A DNA stretch of 64,000 bases from Bacteroidetes bacterium UKL13-3 (GTDB taxonomy: Bacteria; Bacteroidota; Bacteroidia; UKL13-3). Location of the stretch: assembly GCA_001602415.1 (NCBI GenBank), contig CP012155.1, forward strand, positions 1,302,001 through 1,366,000, read 5' to 3'. The translations under genes were made by a program, and so were the position numbers. This document shows positions 8,329 through 18,937 of this stretch, one piece after another; position 1 is the stretch's first letter, and the number at the start of each line of letters is the position of its first letter. The notes under the pieces are model-generated. The model was not told the origin of the DNA. It saw only the letters and a list, made by a program, of their open reading frames with translations, and made no database searches.

Positions 8329-10368
8329 ATGAACTTCCAACTTACCTCTGAATACAAACCTACAGGCGATCAACCAACAGCAATCAAAATGTTAACAGAT
8401 GGATTGGAACGAGGTGATAAAGCCCAGGTATTGTTAGGAGTTACCGGTTCAGGAAAAACATTTACAGTTGCCAATGTTGTTGCCAATGTTAATCGCCCAA
8501 CATTGGTTATGAGTCACAATAAAACCTTGGTGGCACAGTTGTATGGAGAATTTAAACAGTTTTTTCCTAATAATGCAGTTGAGTATTTTGTAAGCTATTA
8601 CGATTATTACCAGCCTGAAGCTTTTATTCCATCGAGTGGAACATATATCGAAAAGGATCTTCAGATAAATGAGGAGATTGAAAAAATGCGCCTCAAAACT
8701 ACTTCTTCATTACTATCCGGACGAAGAGACGTATTGGTGGTAGCTTCAGTGAGTTGTATTTACGGTGCAGGAAATCCAATGGATTATGAAAGCAGTATCA
8801 TACGCTTGCACAAAGGACAAAAAATTCAACGCAACACTGTTTTGTATGCGCTTGTTGATTCATTATATTCAAGGACAACGGCAGATTTTAATCGGGGGAA
8901 TTTTCGTGTAAAGGGCGATGTGTTGGATGTGTATCCGGCCTATGCTGATTTTGCTTTTCGAATTTCATTTTTCGGAAATGAGATTGATGAAATTTTTATT
9001 ATTGACCCGGTGAGTGGCCGTAAACAGGAGGCAGTAAGTGATATTGCCATTTTTCCTGCTAACATATACGTAACACCTAAAGAGCGTTTAAATGGAGCAA
9101 TGCGCGATATTCAAGATGATTTGGTTGCTCAAGTAGACTATTTTAAATCAATAGGCAAACACTTAGAAGCAAAACGCTTGGAAGAAAGAACCAACTTTGA
9201 CTTAGAGATGATGCGCGAATTGGGTTATTGTAGTGGTATTGAGAACTACAGCCGATACATGGATCGCAGAAAGCCAGGCGATCGACCATTTTGTTTGCTC
9301 GATTATTTTCCCAAAGATTTTTTATTGGTTGTAGATGAAAGTCATGTAACAATGCCTCAAGTAAGAGCAATGTATGGCGGTGATCGAAGTCGCAAAGAGA
9401 ATTTAGTTGAATACGGATTCCGTTTGCCTTCCGCTATGGATAACCGTCCGCTTAAGTTTAATGAATTCGAACAGATGGTACCTCAAACCATTTATGTGAG
9501 TGCAACTCCTGCCGATTACGAGGTAAGAGAATCAGAGGGAGTAGTGGTTGAGCAACTTATTCGTCCTACTGGATTGTTGGATCCAGTTATTGAAATCCGT
9601 CCGTGTATAAACCAAGTTGATGATTTAATGGATGTGATTGACGAACGCGTAAAAATGGGAGATAGGGTATTGGTTACAACGCTCACCAAACGCATGGCTG
9701 AGGAACTTTCCAAATACTTAACCCGACTCAATATAAAATGCCAGTATATACATAGTGAGGTTAAAACCATTGATAGGGTTGAGATTTTGCGCGATTTACG
9801 TTTAGGCAAAATTGATGTATTGATTGGTGTAAACTTGCTACGTGAGGGATTGGATTTACCCGAAGTTTCGTTGGTTGCCATTATGGATGCTGATAAGGAA
9901 GGTTTTTTACGCAGTGTAACATCCTTAACCCAAACCATTGGTAGAGCTGCTCGTAATGAACGTGGTCGCGTAATTATGTATGCCGATAAGATTACCGAAA
10001 GCATGCGTAAAACTATTGAAGACAACGAGAAAAAACGCGCAAAACAGATAGCCTACAATACCGAGCACGGCATTACTCCAACAACGGTTCTAAAAAGTAT
10101 TGATGAAATTATGAAGCAAACCAGTGTTGCGGATGCAAAAGTAAGTGCCGAGGAGGTAAATTACTATGTAGAGCCCGAAGAGACAAGTATTGCTGCCGAC
10201 CCGATTGTTCAGTACATGAGCAAACCTCAATTGCAAAAAACAATTGACGAAACACAAAAACGTATGATGAAAGCATCTAAAGATATGGACTTTATGGAGG
10301 CTGCTCGATTGCGTGATGAATTGTTTGCTTTACAAAAGAAAATGGAAGAAATCGGAAAGGTTGACTGA
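8329..10368 (+). CDS. uvrB: Excinuclease ABC subunit UvrB
   Basis: 679 residues, full length. The damage-verifying helicase-like subunit of nucleotide excision repair. Visible: the N-terminal TGDQPTAI, Walker A GVTGSGKT, the beta-hairpin region YYDYYQPEAFIP (about residues 90-101) that clamps the strand, DESH, then helicase C motifs LLREGLDLPE and QTIGRAARN. The C-terminal UVR motif (about residues 630-670) that binds UvrC/UvrA is present. uvrA and uvrC are not in the window. Confidence 0.98.
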   Translation: MNFQLTSEYKPTGDQPTAIKMLTDGLERGDKAQVLLGVTGSGKTFTVANVVANVNRPTLVMSHNKTLVAQLYGEFKQFFPNNAVEYFVSYYDYYQPEAFIPSSGTYIEKDLQINEEIEKMRLKTTSSLLSGRRDVLVVASVSCIYGAGNPMDYESSIIRLHKGQKIQRNTVLYALVDSLYSRTTADFNRGNFRVKGDVLDVYPAYADFAFRISFFGNEIDEIFIIDPVSGRKQEAVSDIAIFPANIYVTPKERLNGAMRDIQDDLVAQVDYFKSIGKHLEAKRLEERTNFDLEMMRELGYCSGIENYSRYMDRRKPGDRPFCLLDYFPKDFLLVVDESHVTMPQVRAMYGGDRSRKENLVEYGFRLPSAMDNRPLKFNEFEQMVPQTIYVSATPADYEVRESEGVVVEQLIRPTGLLDPVIEIRPCINQVDDLMDVIDERVKMGDRVLVTTLTKRMAEELSKYLTRLNIKCQYIHSEVKTIDRVEILRDLRLGKIDVLIGVNLLREGLDLPEVSLVAIMDADKEGFLRSVTSLTQTIGRAARNERGRVIMYADKITESMRKTIEDNEKKRAKQIAYNTEHGITPTTVLKSIDEIMKQTSVADAKVSAEEVNYYVEPEETSIAADPIVQYMSKPQLQKTIDETQKRMMKASKDMDFMEAARLRDELFALQKKMEEIGKVD

Positions 10369-10594
10369 GGATTGGGAGATTTGTCGGATCGATTGATTGT
10401 CGAATTGGATGATGAATAATACAAGTTCTCTGGCCTAAGTTATAGAGCATCGTCAAGCTGATTTTGCCGAAGTCCGATGAATGACTGTAGAACTTTTACG
10501 AACGTTCGGCTCCTCGATAAACTTGGTGTGACAATTCTATCATGCTGATTTCATTGAAGCCATGCATCACTCTAACGGCTCTCAGCGCAACATA

Positions 10595-12493
10595 CTATTT
10601 CTTAATAATTTTAAATTCAGTTCTGCGATTTTGTTTTCTACCTGCATCTGTTTTATTGTCTGCAATGGGTTGAGCATCTGCATAACCTTTCGCAGTGAGG
10701 CGATTATTAACTATACCTTGTTGAACTAAATAATTCATTACGGCCTTAGCACGGTTGAGCGATAAATCGAGGTTTTTTTGTTTGTTTCCCGTATTGTCGG
10801 TATGACCGCTTACCTCAATTGTTAATGTTGCATTTGCCTTTAAAAAGGATACCAATTTGTCTAACTCAATTTTAGATTCATCTTTTAATACGTATTGATC
10901 TACGTCAAAGAAAATATTTTTCAATACCACCTTGCCACCTGCTTCAATAGGATACAGAGGAACACTTAAGGTAAGCGGATCGGTTGCCGATTGGTTTTTG
11001 AGGGAGAAGTTTTCGGAGTGGAATAAATAACCTTCGCACGAAACATTTAAAGCATAATCTTTATTGCCCTGCAAACAAATAATAAATTCTCCTGATAGTT
11101 TATTGGAATAGGCTTCAATAACTGTTTTGGCGGTTGCTAAATCAATCAGCTCAATTTTGGCTTTAAGTTTCTTTTGTGTTATTGCATCAAACACAACCCC
11201 TTTGATGTATCCTGTTTTTTTAGGACGAGCTTTTTCATACAGTTCAAATTGATAGAGGTCTAATCCTCCAGCACCACCTGGACGTTTACTTACATAAAAA
11301 GCATTTTGTCCATCACCATTTAATACCAAACAAATTTCGTCAGCATGGGTATTAATTGGGTAGCCAAGGTTTTCAGCTTTGCCCCATCGGCCATTGGGAT
11401 TTCTGCGGCAAATAAATAAATCTACACCGCCCATTCCCACACGTCCATCAGTATTAAAGTAAAGTGTTTGATCATCTTTTGCAATGATTGGACATTGTTC
11501 ATTACCGGAGGTGTTTATCTCAGGACCAATATTTTGTGGAGCACTCCATTTGCCTTTTGAATAGGTGCTAAACCAAATATCCATTCCGCCATAACCTCCC
11601 GGCCTATCGCTGGTAAAATAAATCGTTTTACCATCAAACGATAAGGAAGGTTGAGATTCCCAAGCACGCGTATTAATGGGGAATCCTAAGTTTCGCGGCT
11701 CTTTCCATTGGTCTCCATCTAAAGCCGAAAAATAAATATCGCAACTGCCTTGTCCATCTTGCCGGTTACATCCCGTAAAAAACACATATTGCCCGTCAGG
11801 TGATAGGGTAATGGTGCCTTCGTTTTCAGGTGTATTAATGGGTACTCCCATATTGTAAGGTTTGCCCCAACTTCCATCCAATTGCTTTAAGCTTACGTAA
11901 AAATCCTCTTGTTGGCCGCCAACTAAACGTGTATAGATTAACATCCTATCATCAGCAGTTGTTCCCGGGAAGTATTCGTTTTCCGGAGAGTTTACATTTT
12001 TAATATTAATAGGATTGAAAGGCACAGGATGTTTGATAGCTTCCGCTCCAAAAGCCGCAGTTAATTTCAGGTTTTCAACTTTCTTTTTATCAATTTGGTT
12101 ACCATTAAGTTCAATGTATTTATTGATGTATACAGTTGCAGTGTCATATTCTCCATACTCTAAAGCAGTTTTGGCTAATTTATAATAGGGTAACTGAAAG
12201 GTAGGATTGATGCCAATAACTTTTTGATACAGTTGTAACGCATCTTTATATTGATCATTTTGTTCGCGTATATCTGCAACTAACATCCAGGCATCAATAA
12301 AATTTGGATCTTCGTTGGTGGCACGTTTCAACAAATCAAATGATTGTTTGTAATCCATTCGGGTGAAAGCTTGAAGCGCCTCGCCAAAGAGTTTTTCAGC
12401 CTTTTTACTTTTGGTTCCTGTAAATGCAGGTTGTTGTTGTGCAAAAGTTATTTGAACAACTAATAAAAGTACACAAGCAATAATGTTACGCAT
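10595..12493 (-). CDS. OmpA family protein with TPR, PD40 and peptidoglycan-binding domains (PorE-like)
   Basis: 632 residues. Sec signal peptide (cleavage near TFAQ), TPR-like helices (about 25-140), a six-bladed PD40/WD40-like propeller with repeated DGKTIYFTSDRPGG-type blades (about 175-420), a carboxypeptidase-regulatory-like domain (about 430-510), and a C-terminal OmpA domain (about 520-632) with SGHTDNTG and NRRTEF peptidoglycan contacts. This domain order is that of PorE, the periplasmic T9SS component that ties the secretion ring to peptidoglycan, although PorE itself is a lipoprotein and this protein has no lipobox. Bacteroidota carry several such paralogues, so function is inferred. 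It lies 30 bp downstream of the WG-repeat gene. Confidence 0.75.
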   Translation of the reverse strand: MRNIIACVLLLVVQITFAQQQPAFTGTKSKKAEKLFGEALQAFTRMDYKQSFDLLKRATNEDPNFIDAWMLVADIREQNDQYKDALQLYQKVIGINPTFQLPYYKLAKTALEYGEYDTATVYINKYIELNGNQIDKKKVENLKLTAAFGAEAIKHPVPFNPINIKNVNSPENEYFPGTTADDRMLIYTRLVGGQQEDFYVSLKQLDGSWGKPYNMGVPINTPENEGTITLSPDGQYVFFTGCNRQDGQGSCDIYFSALDGDQWKEPRNLGFPINTRAWESQPSLSFDGKTIYFTSDRPGGYGGMDIWFSTYSKGKWSAPQNIGPEINTSGNEQCPIIAKDDQTLYFNTDGRVGMGGVDLFICRRNPNGRWGKAENLGYPINTHADEICLVLNGDGQNAFYVSKRPGGAGGLDLYQFELYEKARPKKTGYIKGVVFDAITQKKLKAKIELIDLATAKTVIEAYSNKLSGEFIICLQGNKDYALNVSCEGYLFHSENFSLKNQSATDPLTLSVPLYPIEAGGKVVLKNIFFDVDQYVLKDESKIELDKLVSFLKANATLTIEVSGHTDNTGNKQKNLDLSLNRAKAVMNYLVQQGIVNNRLTAKGYADAQPIADNKTDAGRKQNRRTEFKIIKK

Positions 12494-12523
12494 AGGCTAT
12501 TTCTTAACGAGTGAGAAGATAAA

Positions 12524-13648
12524 TTATTTCTTATTATCAGTTATAGGCAATAACTGTCCGCGAATATTAATATACAGGTTGATGTCGCGGTAAACCACAT
12601 CGGCTATTCCATCATGGAATGAACCCACAGCATCGTATTCTGCAGGAATAATCAAGGATCCGGTTGCATCAATAAATCCCCAATTCCGTTTTACCATTAC
12701 GGCACATCTGCCTTCAGAAAATACAGTAGCATTATCAAACACATTGCGTAATACCCACTCTCCATTTTTATTGATAAATCCCCATTTGCCATCTTTCATT
12801 ACGGCTGCTTTTCCTTCGGAAAAAGGTTTAATTTGTTCAAATGTTGGTTGTATTTTCACTTCTCCTGCTGTATTGATAAATCCATATTTGCCACTCACCC
12901 AAACTCCGGCAATTCCTTCGGTAAAATCATACGCATATTCAAATTGAGGTTTGATTACCGTTGCACCTTCGCTATTAATGTATCCATATTTTCCATTAAC
13001 AGCAACTACGGCAAAACCATTGTTAAAGTTACCAATATTATCGAAGGTTGGTTTAACAACTACTTGCCCTTTTGCATTTACCAAACCAAATTTTGTTCCT
13101 TGGCGGAAACGAGCATATCCATTTACAATATCATCAGCATCTTCAAATACAAAATCGGAAACCATTTCACCTTTTAAATTGATATATGCAAAACGATATC
13201 CAAGCGTGCTAATATCTCGCCCAAATTTTGTAATGTGCTCATCTAGTTTTTTCGATAAAACAGCAATTCCCTCACTGAACGTTCTCGCCTCATAAATATC
13301 ATCGGGTAATATGATTACTTTTTCTCCCTTGGTATTTATGTAAAATCTGCGCCCTTTAAAATCCATAGCAGATGCAAGTCCTTGCGAAAAATGACTAATG
13401 TTTTGATACAGTCCGGTATCAATAATGCGCAATCCTTTATCATTAATTACGCAAGGCAAATTTTTAACGGCAACTATTGCTAGCCCTTCATAAAACTCAT
13501 CAGCATAATCAAAATTGGGAGGTAAAATCATCGTCCCTTCACTGTTCATATATCCCCATTTATTTTTACGTTCAACAGGGTAGTATTTGGTTTGCGCGAA
13601 GGCTGTGAATGTGAAACAAACAACTAAGAGGGTACTAAATTTTTTCAT
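12524..13648 (-). CDS. Secreted WG-repeat protein
   Basis: 374 residues from the ATG at 13648, chosen over an upstream ATG at 13666 because MKKFSTLLVV starts a clean signal peptide (cleavage near AFAQ). The rest is about nine tandem WG repeats of 35-40 residues (pattern K-W/Y-G-F/Y-I-N...G...I.P.F..A..F.EG.A.V), which form a beta-solenoid or propeller-like surface. WG-repeat proteins are common in Bacteroidota; the partner is unknown. The gene is the likely first member of an operon with the PorE-like gene, which argues for an envelope role. Confidence 0.85.
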   Translation of the reverse strand: MKKFSTLLVVCFTFTAFAQTKYYPVERKNKWGYMNSEGTMILPPNFDYADEFYEGLAIVAVKNLPCVINDKGLRIIDTGLYQNISHFSQGLASAMDFKGRRFYINTKGEKVIILPDDIYEARTFSEGIAVLSKKLDEHITKFGRDISTLGYRFAYINLKGEMVSDFVFEDADDIVNGYARFRQGTKFGLVNAKGQVVVKPTFDNIGNFNNGFAVVAVNGKYGYINSEGATVIKPQFEYAYDFTEGIAGVWVSGKYGFINTAGEVKIQPTFEQIKPFSEGKAAVMKDGKWGFINKNGEWVLRNVFDNATVFSEGRCAVMVKRNWGFIDATGSLIIPAEYDAVGSFHDGIADVVYRDINLYINIRGQLLPITDNKK

Positions 13649-13799
13649 GTTTTTTTTATTGATCAACGTTTGTTGTTGATTTTGGAACGACTGTTTATCG
13701 TTTCAATATTAAAACTATCCAACACGCGATACCTGATTTTTAATTCACATCCAACAGATAAGTGTACTAAACATTTTTTATAAACAACTTTTGGTGGGT

Positions 13800-13827
13800 T
13801 TTGCAATAAATTGTTTGAGTATACTTG
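13800..13827 (+). promoter_or_regulatory. Candidate recG promoter giving a leaderless mRNA
   Basis: TTTG at 13800-13803, 16 bp, then TATACTTG at 13820-13827 (one mismatch to TAnnTTTG). The ATG at 13832 follows only 4 bp later, so transcription would start at or within the first codons. Confidence 0.4.
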
Positions 13828-13831
13828 CACT

Positions 13832-15928
13832 ATGTCGTTTTTGCAAACAGCCATTGTTTACCTTAAAGGTGTAGGCACTAACCGTGCCGAAATGCTCCAA
13901 AAGGAATTGGGGATTTTCACATTGAGTGATTTGCTGTTTCATTTTCCATATCGACATGTGGATCGCTCGCAGGTGTATAAGATTTCTGATATCACACCTG
14001 ATATGCCTTATATACAGTTAAGAGGGCGCATCACCCAATTCAGAACCATGGGCCAAAAACGTGCTCAACGTTTGGTTGCTAATTTTTCGGACGGAACAAG
14101 TAATTTAGAGTTGGTTTGGTTTCAAGGAGCTAAATGGATTCAGGAGTCCATCAAAGAAGGTAAGGAATATATGGTTTTTGGCAAGCCAACCTTGTTTAAT
14201 GGAAGCTATAATATGGCCCATCCAACGGTTGATGAGCCTGATGCTGATGGACAGAAAAAGTATTTGCGTATTATGCCGTTTTACACGGTTACCGAGCGTA
14301 TGCGGGCTCGTGGTGTTGATTCAAAAGTGTTGATGAAACTCACCAACACATTGATTACCGATACTCGTTTTGATATTCCTGAAAATTTACCACTTGATAT
14401 TATTCAAACCTATAAACTAGTTTCTCGCAAAGAGGCTCTAACACAAATTCACTTTCCCGAAAGTGCAGAGCAATTGGCTAGAGCGGAGCAACGTTTGAAG
14501 TTTGAAGAGTTGTTTTTTATCCAACTACGTTTACTAAAATATAAGCTCAAGCGAAAAGAGTTGTACAATGGGATTAAATTGGAAAATATTGGTGAGCTGT
14601 TTAATACTTTTTACAACACACAACTTCCATTTGAGTTAACCAATGCACAAAAACGTGTAATTAAAGAAATTAGAGGAGATGTAAAATCCGGTAAACAGAT
14701 GAATCGTTTGCTGCAAGGTGATGTGGGTAGCGGGAAAACAGTAGTTGCATTGATGTGCATGTTAATGGCAATTGATAACGGTTACCAAGCCAGTATAATG
14801 GCTCCAACCGAAATTTTAGCACAACAGCATTATCAAACAATTACAACTTTACTTGGTGATATGCCAGTTAATGTAAGATTGCTAACAGGAAGTACCAAAA
14901 AGAAAGAGCGTGCCGAAATTTTAGCAGGTATATTGGACGGCAGCATTCACATTTTAATTGGTACACATGCACTTATTGAAGAGAGTGTAAAATTCAATAA
15001 TTTAGGATTAACCATTATTGACGAACAGCATCGTTTTGGCGTGGAGCAACGAGCTAAGTTTTGGAAGAAGAATATATATCCTCCGCATAATTTGGTGATG
15101 ACAGCAACACCTATTCCGCGCACGCTCGCCATGACATTGTATGGTGATTTAGATACTTCTATAATTGATGAGTTGCCTGCAAACAGAAAATCCATTCAAA
15201 CCGTTCATCGCACCGAAGCCAATCGTTTGCGTGTTTATGGCTTTATGAAAGAAGAAATTGCCAAAGGCAGACAGGTTTATGTTGTATATCCATTGATTGA
15301 AGAAAGTGAGAAAATGGATTTTAATAATCTTCAACAAGGTTTTGAGGAAATTAGTCGCATTTTTCCCGATAACGAATATCAGGTATGCATGGTACATGGC
15401 AAGATGAAGCCCGTTGATAAAGAAGCCGAAATGCAACGTTTTGTGAGAGGTGAGGCTCAAATAATGGTTGCTACCACGGTTATTGAAGTGGGCGTTAATG
15501 TTCCCAATGCCAGTGTGATGATTATTGAAAGTGCGGAGCGTTTTGGTTTATCCCAATTGCACCAATTACGAGGACGTGTTGGGCGAGGAGCAGAGCAGTC
15601 ATATTGCATTTTATTGACAGGTTACAAGTTAAGTTCCGATGGAAAACTGCGCATCCGAACAATGTGCGATACCAACAATGGTTTTGAAATAAGCGAAGTG
15701 GATTTGAAATTGCGCGGTCCAGGGGAATTGGAAGGAACAGCTCAAAGTGGTGTATTGGATTTACGCATTGCGGATATTGCTAAAGATCAACTCATTTTGC
15801 AGCAAGCACGATCGGCAGCGCAATTATTGTTGGATAAAGATCCGAACATGACCAGTTCAGCTAATCAAACCCTACTCAACTTTTTTACGGAGTATACCAA
15901 ACACTCTAAATGGGGACGAATTGCTTAA
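13832..15928 (+). CDS. recG: ATP-dependent DNA helicase RecG
   Basis: 698 residues from the ATG at 13832, where MSFLQTAIVYLKGVG matches the family N-terminus; an in-frame start 21 bp upstream is less likely. RecG remodels stalled forks and Holliday junctions. Visible: the N-terminal wedge/OB domain (about 60-150, LRGRITQF), Walker A GDVGSGKT, DEQHRFG (motif II), TATPIPRTL, then helicase C with VATTVIEVGVNVP and QLRGRVGRG. The C-terminal TRG region (about 620-680, FEISEVDLKLRGPGE) is complete. Confidence 0.97.
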   Translation: MSFLQTAIVYLKGVGTNRAEMLQKELGIFTLSDLLFHFPYRHVDRSQVYKISDITPDMPYIQLRGRITQFRTMGQKRAQRLVANFSDGTSNLELVWFQGAKWIQESIKEGKEYMVFGKPTLFNGSYNMAHPTVDEPDADGQKKYLRIMPFYTVTERMRARGVDSKVLMKLTNTLITDTRFDIPENLPLDIIQTYKLVSRKEALTQIHFPESAEQLARAEQRLKFEELFFIQLRLLKYKLKRKELYNGIKLENIGELFNTFYNTQLPFELTNAQKRVIKEIRGDVKSGKQMNRLLQGDVGSGKTVVALMCMLMAIDNGYQASIMAPTEILAQQHYQTITTLLGDMPVNVRLLTGSTKKKERAEILAGILDGSIHILIGTHALIEESVKFNNLGLTIIDEQHRFGVEQRAKFWKKNIYPPHNLVMTATPIPRTLAMTLYGDLDTSIIDELPANRKSIQTVHRTEANRLRVYGFMKEEIAKGRQVYVVYPLIEESEKMDFNNLQQGFEEISRIFPDNEYQVCMVHGKMKPVDKEAEMQRFVRGEAQIMVATTVIEVGVNVPNASVMIIESAERFGLSQLHQLRGRVGRGAEQSYCILLTGYKLSSDGKLRIRTMCDTNNGFEISEVDLKLRGPGELEGTAQSGVLDLRIADIAKDQLILQQARSAAQLLLDKDPNMTSSANQTLLNFFTEYTKHSKWGRIA

Positions 15929-16004
15929 TTACACTATTTATTGTTGTTCACACAATGTCATCGTTACAAATTGTTTTATATCTTAGCCTTAAAGTAAAAA
16001 CAGC

Positions 16005-17606
16005 ATGAATACATTCAGTATACAAGCCAACCTAATTGATATTCCAAATCGCACCATATACGGAGCTGAGATTTTTATTCAAGATGGAATCATTGATAGT
16101 ATTGTTCCCACGAATGAAGTATACAGCCATTATATTTTGCCCGGTTTTATTGATGCGCATGTTCATATTGAAAGTTCCTTGTTGGTTCCCTCTGAATTTG
16201 CAAGAATGGCAGTATTGCATGGAACGGTTGGTACCGTTAGCGATCCGCATGAAATTGCCAATGTATTGGGATTGAAAGGTGTTGACTTTATGATTGAAAA
16301 TGGAAGACATGTTCCTTTTCATTTTTTCTTTGGAGCGCCTAGTTGTGTTCCTGCAACAGAATTTGAAACAGCCGGAGCCAAATTAATGTCGGATGAAGTT
16401 AAGGCTTTGCTTGCTCGAGAGGAGATCAGGTATTTATCGGAGATGATGAATTTTCCTGGTGTTTGGAACGCAGATGATGAAGTAATAAAAAAAATTGCTG
16501 CGGCTCAAAAACATGGAAAACCCATTGATGGTCATGCGCCTGGGTTGCGAGGAGATTTAATGAAAATATATTTTGATGCAGGCATTACCACCGACCACGA
16601 GTGTTTTACTTATGAAGAAGGACTAGAGAAAATAAAGCATGGCATAAAAATATTGATTCGAGAGGGAAGTGCTGCACGAAATTTTGATGCATTGATTCCA
16701 TTGATGAAAGCGTATTCGAATCAACTTATGTTTTGCAGTGATGATAAACATCCTGATTCGTTGATGCTCGGACACATAAACACACTTGTTGCACGTGCCA
16801 TTGCTTTAGGTTATGATTTGTTTGATGTGTTGCAGGTTGCATGTATCAATCCAGTTAAGCACTATAACTTACCTGTTGGTTTGTTGCAAAATGGAGATGC
16901 TGCCGATTTTATTGTTACGAATGATATTATTCAATTTACTATTCAACAAACGTATGTTAAAGGCAAATTGGTAGCGGATAATGGAAAATGTTTGATTGAT
17001 AGTGTGAAAGTAGAAGCAATTAATTTTTTTGATTGCAGTCCTAAAATAATGAACGATTTTTCGTGTAAACCTCAACCTTTGCAACCCGTTATTGAGTGTT
17101 TAGATGGCGAGTTAATCACCCAAAAAAAGATAGTTACCGCTGCTGATTGCCTGCCTGAAAACGATGTATTAAAGTTGGTGGTAGTTAATCGGTATCAAAC
17201 AGCTCCTATTGCTATTGGTTATATCAAAAATTTTGGATTTACAGAAGGAGCTATTGCCTCTTCGGTTGCTCACGACAGCCATAATATCATTGCTGTTGGT
17301 GTTGATGATGATTCTATTTGCAGGGCTGTTAATTTAATTATTAAACAGCAAGGTGGATTATGTGCTGTTACGCATAAACATGAAAAGGTTTTACCCTTGC
17401 CAGTTGCAGGATTAATGAGTACTGACGATGCATGGGAAGTTTCTAAACGATATACCGAATTGGATACGATGAGCAAAGAAATGGGTTCAACATTGCGTGC
17501 TCCCTTTATGAGTTTATCGTTTATGGCTTTATTGGTTATTCCTCATTTGAAGTTGAGCGATAAAGGATTGTTTGATGGCGATACCTTTAGTTTTGTTGAG
17601 GCATAA
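16005..17606 (+). CDS. ade: Adenine deaminase
   Basis: 533 residues. A metal-dependent amidohydrolase converting adenine to hypoxanthine in purine salvage. The metal-binding motif [10 protein letters not shown] (about residue 49) and the ADE-family signature [13 protein letters not shown] are clear, followed by [16 protein letters not shown] and [10 protein letters not shown] with the usual catalytic His/Asp residues. The C-terminal adenine-deaminase domain ([19 protein letters not shown]-like, about 405-425) distinguishes it from dihydroorotases. It ends at a strong terminator. Confidence 0.95.
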   Translation: MNTFSIQANLIDIPNRTIYGAEIFIQDGIIDSIVPTNEVYSHYILPGFIDAHVHIESSLLVPSEFARMAVLHGTVGTVSDPHEIANVLGLKGVDFMIENGRHVPFHFFFGAPSCVPATEFETAGAKLMSDEVKALLAREEIRYLSEMMNFPGVWNADDEVIKKIAAAQKHGKPIDGHAPGLRGDLMKIYFDAGITTDHECFTYEEGLEKIKHGIKILIREGSAARNFDALIPLMKAYSNQLMFCSDDKHPDSLMLGHINTLVARAIALGYDLFDVLQVACINPVKHYNLPVGLLQNGDAADFIVTNDIIQFTIQQTYVKGKLVADNGKCLIDSVKVEAINFFDCSPKIMNDFSCKPQPLQPVIECLDGELITQKKIVTAADCLPENDVLKLVVVNRYQTAPIAIGYIKNFGFTEGAIASSVAHDSHNIIAVGVDDDSICRAVNLIIKQQGGLCAVTHKHEKVLPLPVAGLMSTDDAWEVSKRYTELDTMSKEMGSTLRAPFMSLSFMALLVIPHLKLSDKGLFDGDTFSFVEA

Positions 17607-17634
17607 AAAAAGCAGACTGAAGTCTGCTTTTCTT
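17607..17634. terminator. Bidirectional intrinsic terminator between ade and the lipoprotein gene
   Basis: Perfect 8-bp stem AGCAGACT/AGTCTGCT (17611-17628) with a run of A before it and T after it, so it can serve both convergent genes (ade and the lipoprotein gene ending at 17652). Confidence 0.8.
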
Positions 17635-17651
17635 TCCTATACAATTTATTT

Positions 17652-18182
17652 TTATTGACAACTTAACTTGCCTGAAACCAACACGTCTGGTTGTCCTGTT
17701 TTGGTAAATTTGATATCAGTAAATGTTAGCGTTTTACCAGCAGTATCATTGCTCATGGTAATTATCCCAGAAGCCGCGGTGTAAAATCCAGAATCAAGCT
17801 GAAGCGCTAAATAAGCACCTTGCGCGCCTGTTGCCGGCAATGTTGGGGCAATAGCGTAAGTGGTGGTAAACCCTTTTAAGGTACCTAAAGTAGCTTCAAA
17901 TTTTATATTTAAGTTTGAAGTTTTAGCAGCTTTCATAGCCCATCTGTCTTGTGAAACTGATCCACAACTTGAAACGGTATAACCAATGGTATTGGTATCA
18001 ATCACCAACGTGTTTTTTGTTGGTATAGGTCGAGGTCTAGGTGTGATGCCAGTGGTACTGGTTGTTGCTGTAGTTGATGCAGTGGTAGTAGTCGAATCGT
18101 TTGAGTCATCTTTTTTACTGCAAGAAATAACTGCTATCGAAAGTGTTGCAACGGCACAAAGTGCAAGAATCATTTTTTTCAT
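17652..18182 (-). CDS. Secreted lipoprotein of unknown function
   Basis: 176 residues. Lipoprotein signal MKKMILALCAV ending in the lipobox VISC (Cys21), then a Ser/Thr/Asp low-complexity linker (about residues 25-45) and a small beta-rich domain containing two cysteines (SSCGSVS and the C-terminal LSCQ) that could form a disulfide. I recognise no family. It converges on ade with a shared terminator and has no operon partner. Confidence 0.7.
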   Translation of the reverse strand: MKKMILALCAVATLSIAVISCSKKDDSNDSTTTTASTTATTSTTGITPRPRPIPTKNTLVIDTNTIGYTVSSCGSVSQDRWAMKAAKTSNLNIKFEATLGTLKGFTTTYAIAPTLPATGAQGAYLALQLDSGFYTAASGIITMSNDTAGKTLTFTDIKFTKTGQPDVLVSGKLSCQ

Positions 18183-18246
18183 GAGGAGTATTTTGTGTTT
18201 AGTTAAATTGAGGCTAAAGTAAATAGATAAATTGATTTTGCAAATT

Positions 18247-18936
18247 TTATTGAAAAAAAGGGTGTAATTGTTCTGTTAAAATAGCATGGTTAATCCTATC
18301 AAATGGATGGCCTGTGTTGGGTAATACCCATAAGTTGGACTGCGGTATCAACCTATGAATGGCAAGGGTTTCATCTATGCTGGTAGTAGTATCTTTATCT
18401 CCAACACCCAACATTACAGGTGCTTTTAGCTGTTCAAAATCCTCTTTTGTAAGCATGAAATCTTTACTTAAGTTTTCCATCATTTCGGCTGTACTTTTAA
18501 GTACTTGTTTCCAAATATTCAATCCATGCTGAAACATCAGTTTATCTGCAAATGCGGGTACTTTTTCAATCATCTTATCTGCGTTAAGCATGGCAACTTC
18601 TTTTTGCGTACTCAACGGATCCCAATTAAATTTCACGTTTAATGTAGCAATTTTGTTCACCCGGTTTGGGTGGAGTTTTGCAAAATACAATGCAGCGTAT
18701 CCGCCCATACTGTAGCCAAACAAGTTCAGTTTCTCAATTTTATGTTCATCAGCATAGGTTAAAATATCGTTGGCAAACACATTAAAGTTGTAGCCTTGTA
18801 CCGGAATAGAAAACCCTCCATGACCTGCAAAATTAATTGCTTCGGCCGTAAAACCTTTTTTGTTAAGCAAAGGCATTATTTCGTCAAATTGGTTTTTAGA
18901 GCCTAGCGCTCCGTGAAGTAATAAAAGTTGTGTCAT
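18247..18936 (-). CDS. Alpha/beta hydrolase
   Basis: 229 residues, an alpha/beta-hydrolase fold esterase or lipase-like enzyme. Visible: the oxyanion region LLHGALGSK, the nucleophile elbow GYSMGG (Ser about residue 76), an Asp in VGDKDTT (about 179) and the catalytic His in NTGHPFD (about 209). Substrate unknown; the fold resembles BioH/MenH-like small hydrolases. The 5' end lies next to the decayed DinB-like gene on the same strand. Confidence 0.85.
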   Translation of the reverse strand: MTQLLLLHGALGSKNQFDEIMPLLNKKGFTAEAINFAGHGGFSIPVQGYNFNVFANDILTYADEHKIEKLNLFGYSMGGYAALYFAKLHPNRVNKIATLNVKFNWDPLSTQKEVAMLNADKMIEKVPAFADKLMFQHGLNIWKQVLKSTAEMMENLSKDFMLTKEDFEQLKAPVMLGVGDKDTTTSIDETLAIHRLIPQSNLWVLPNTGHPFDRINHAILTEQLHPFFQ

Positions 18937-18937
18937 T

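Noticed and set aside
8329-10368. Several long antisense frames inside uvrB
   Set aside because: They mirror the uvrB codon pattern and have low-complexity Ser/Thr/Leu products; no independent signal.
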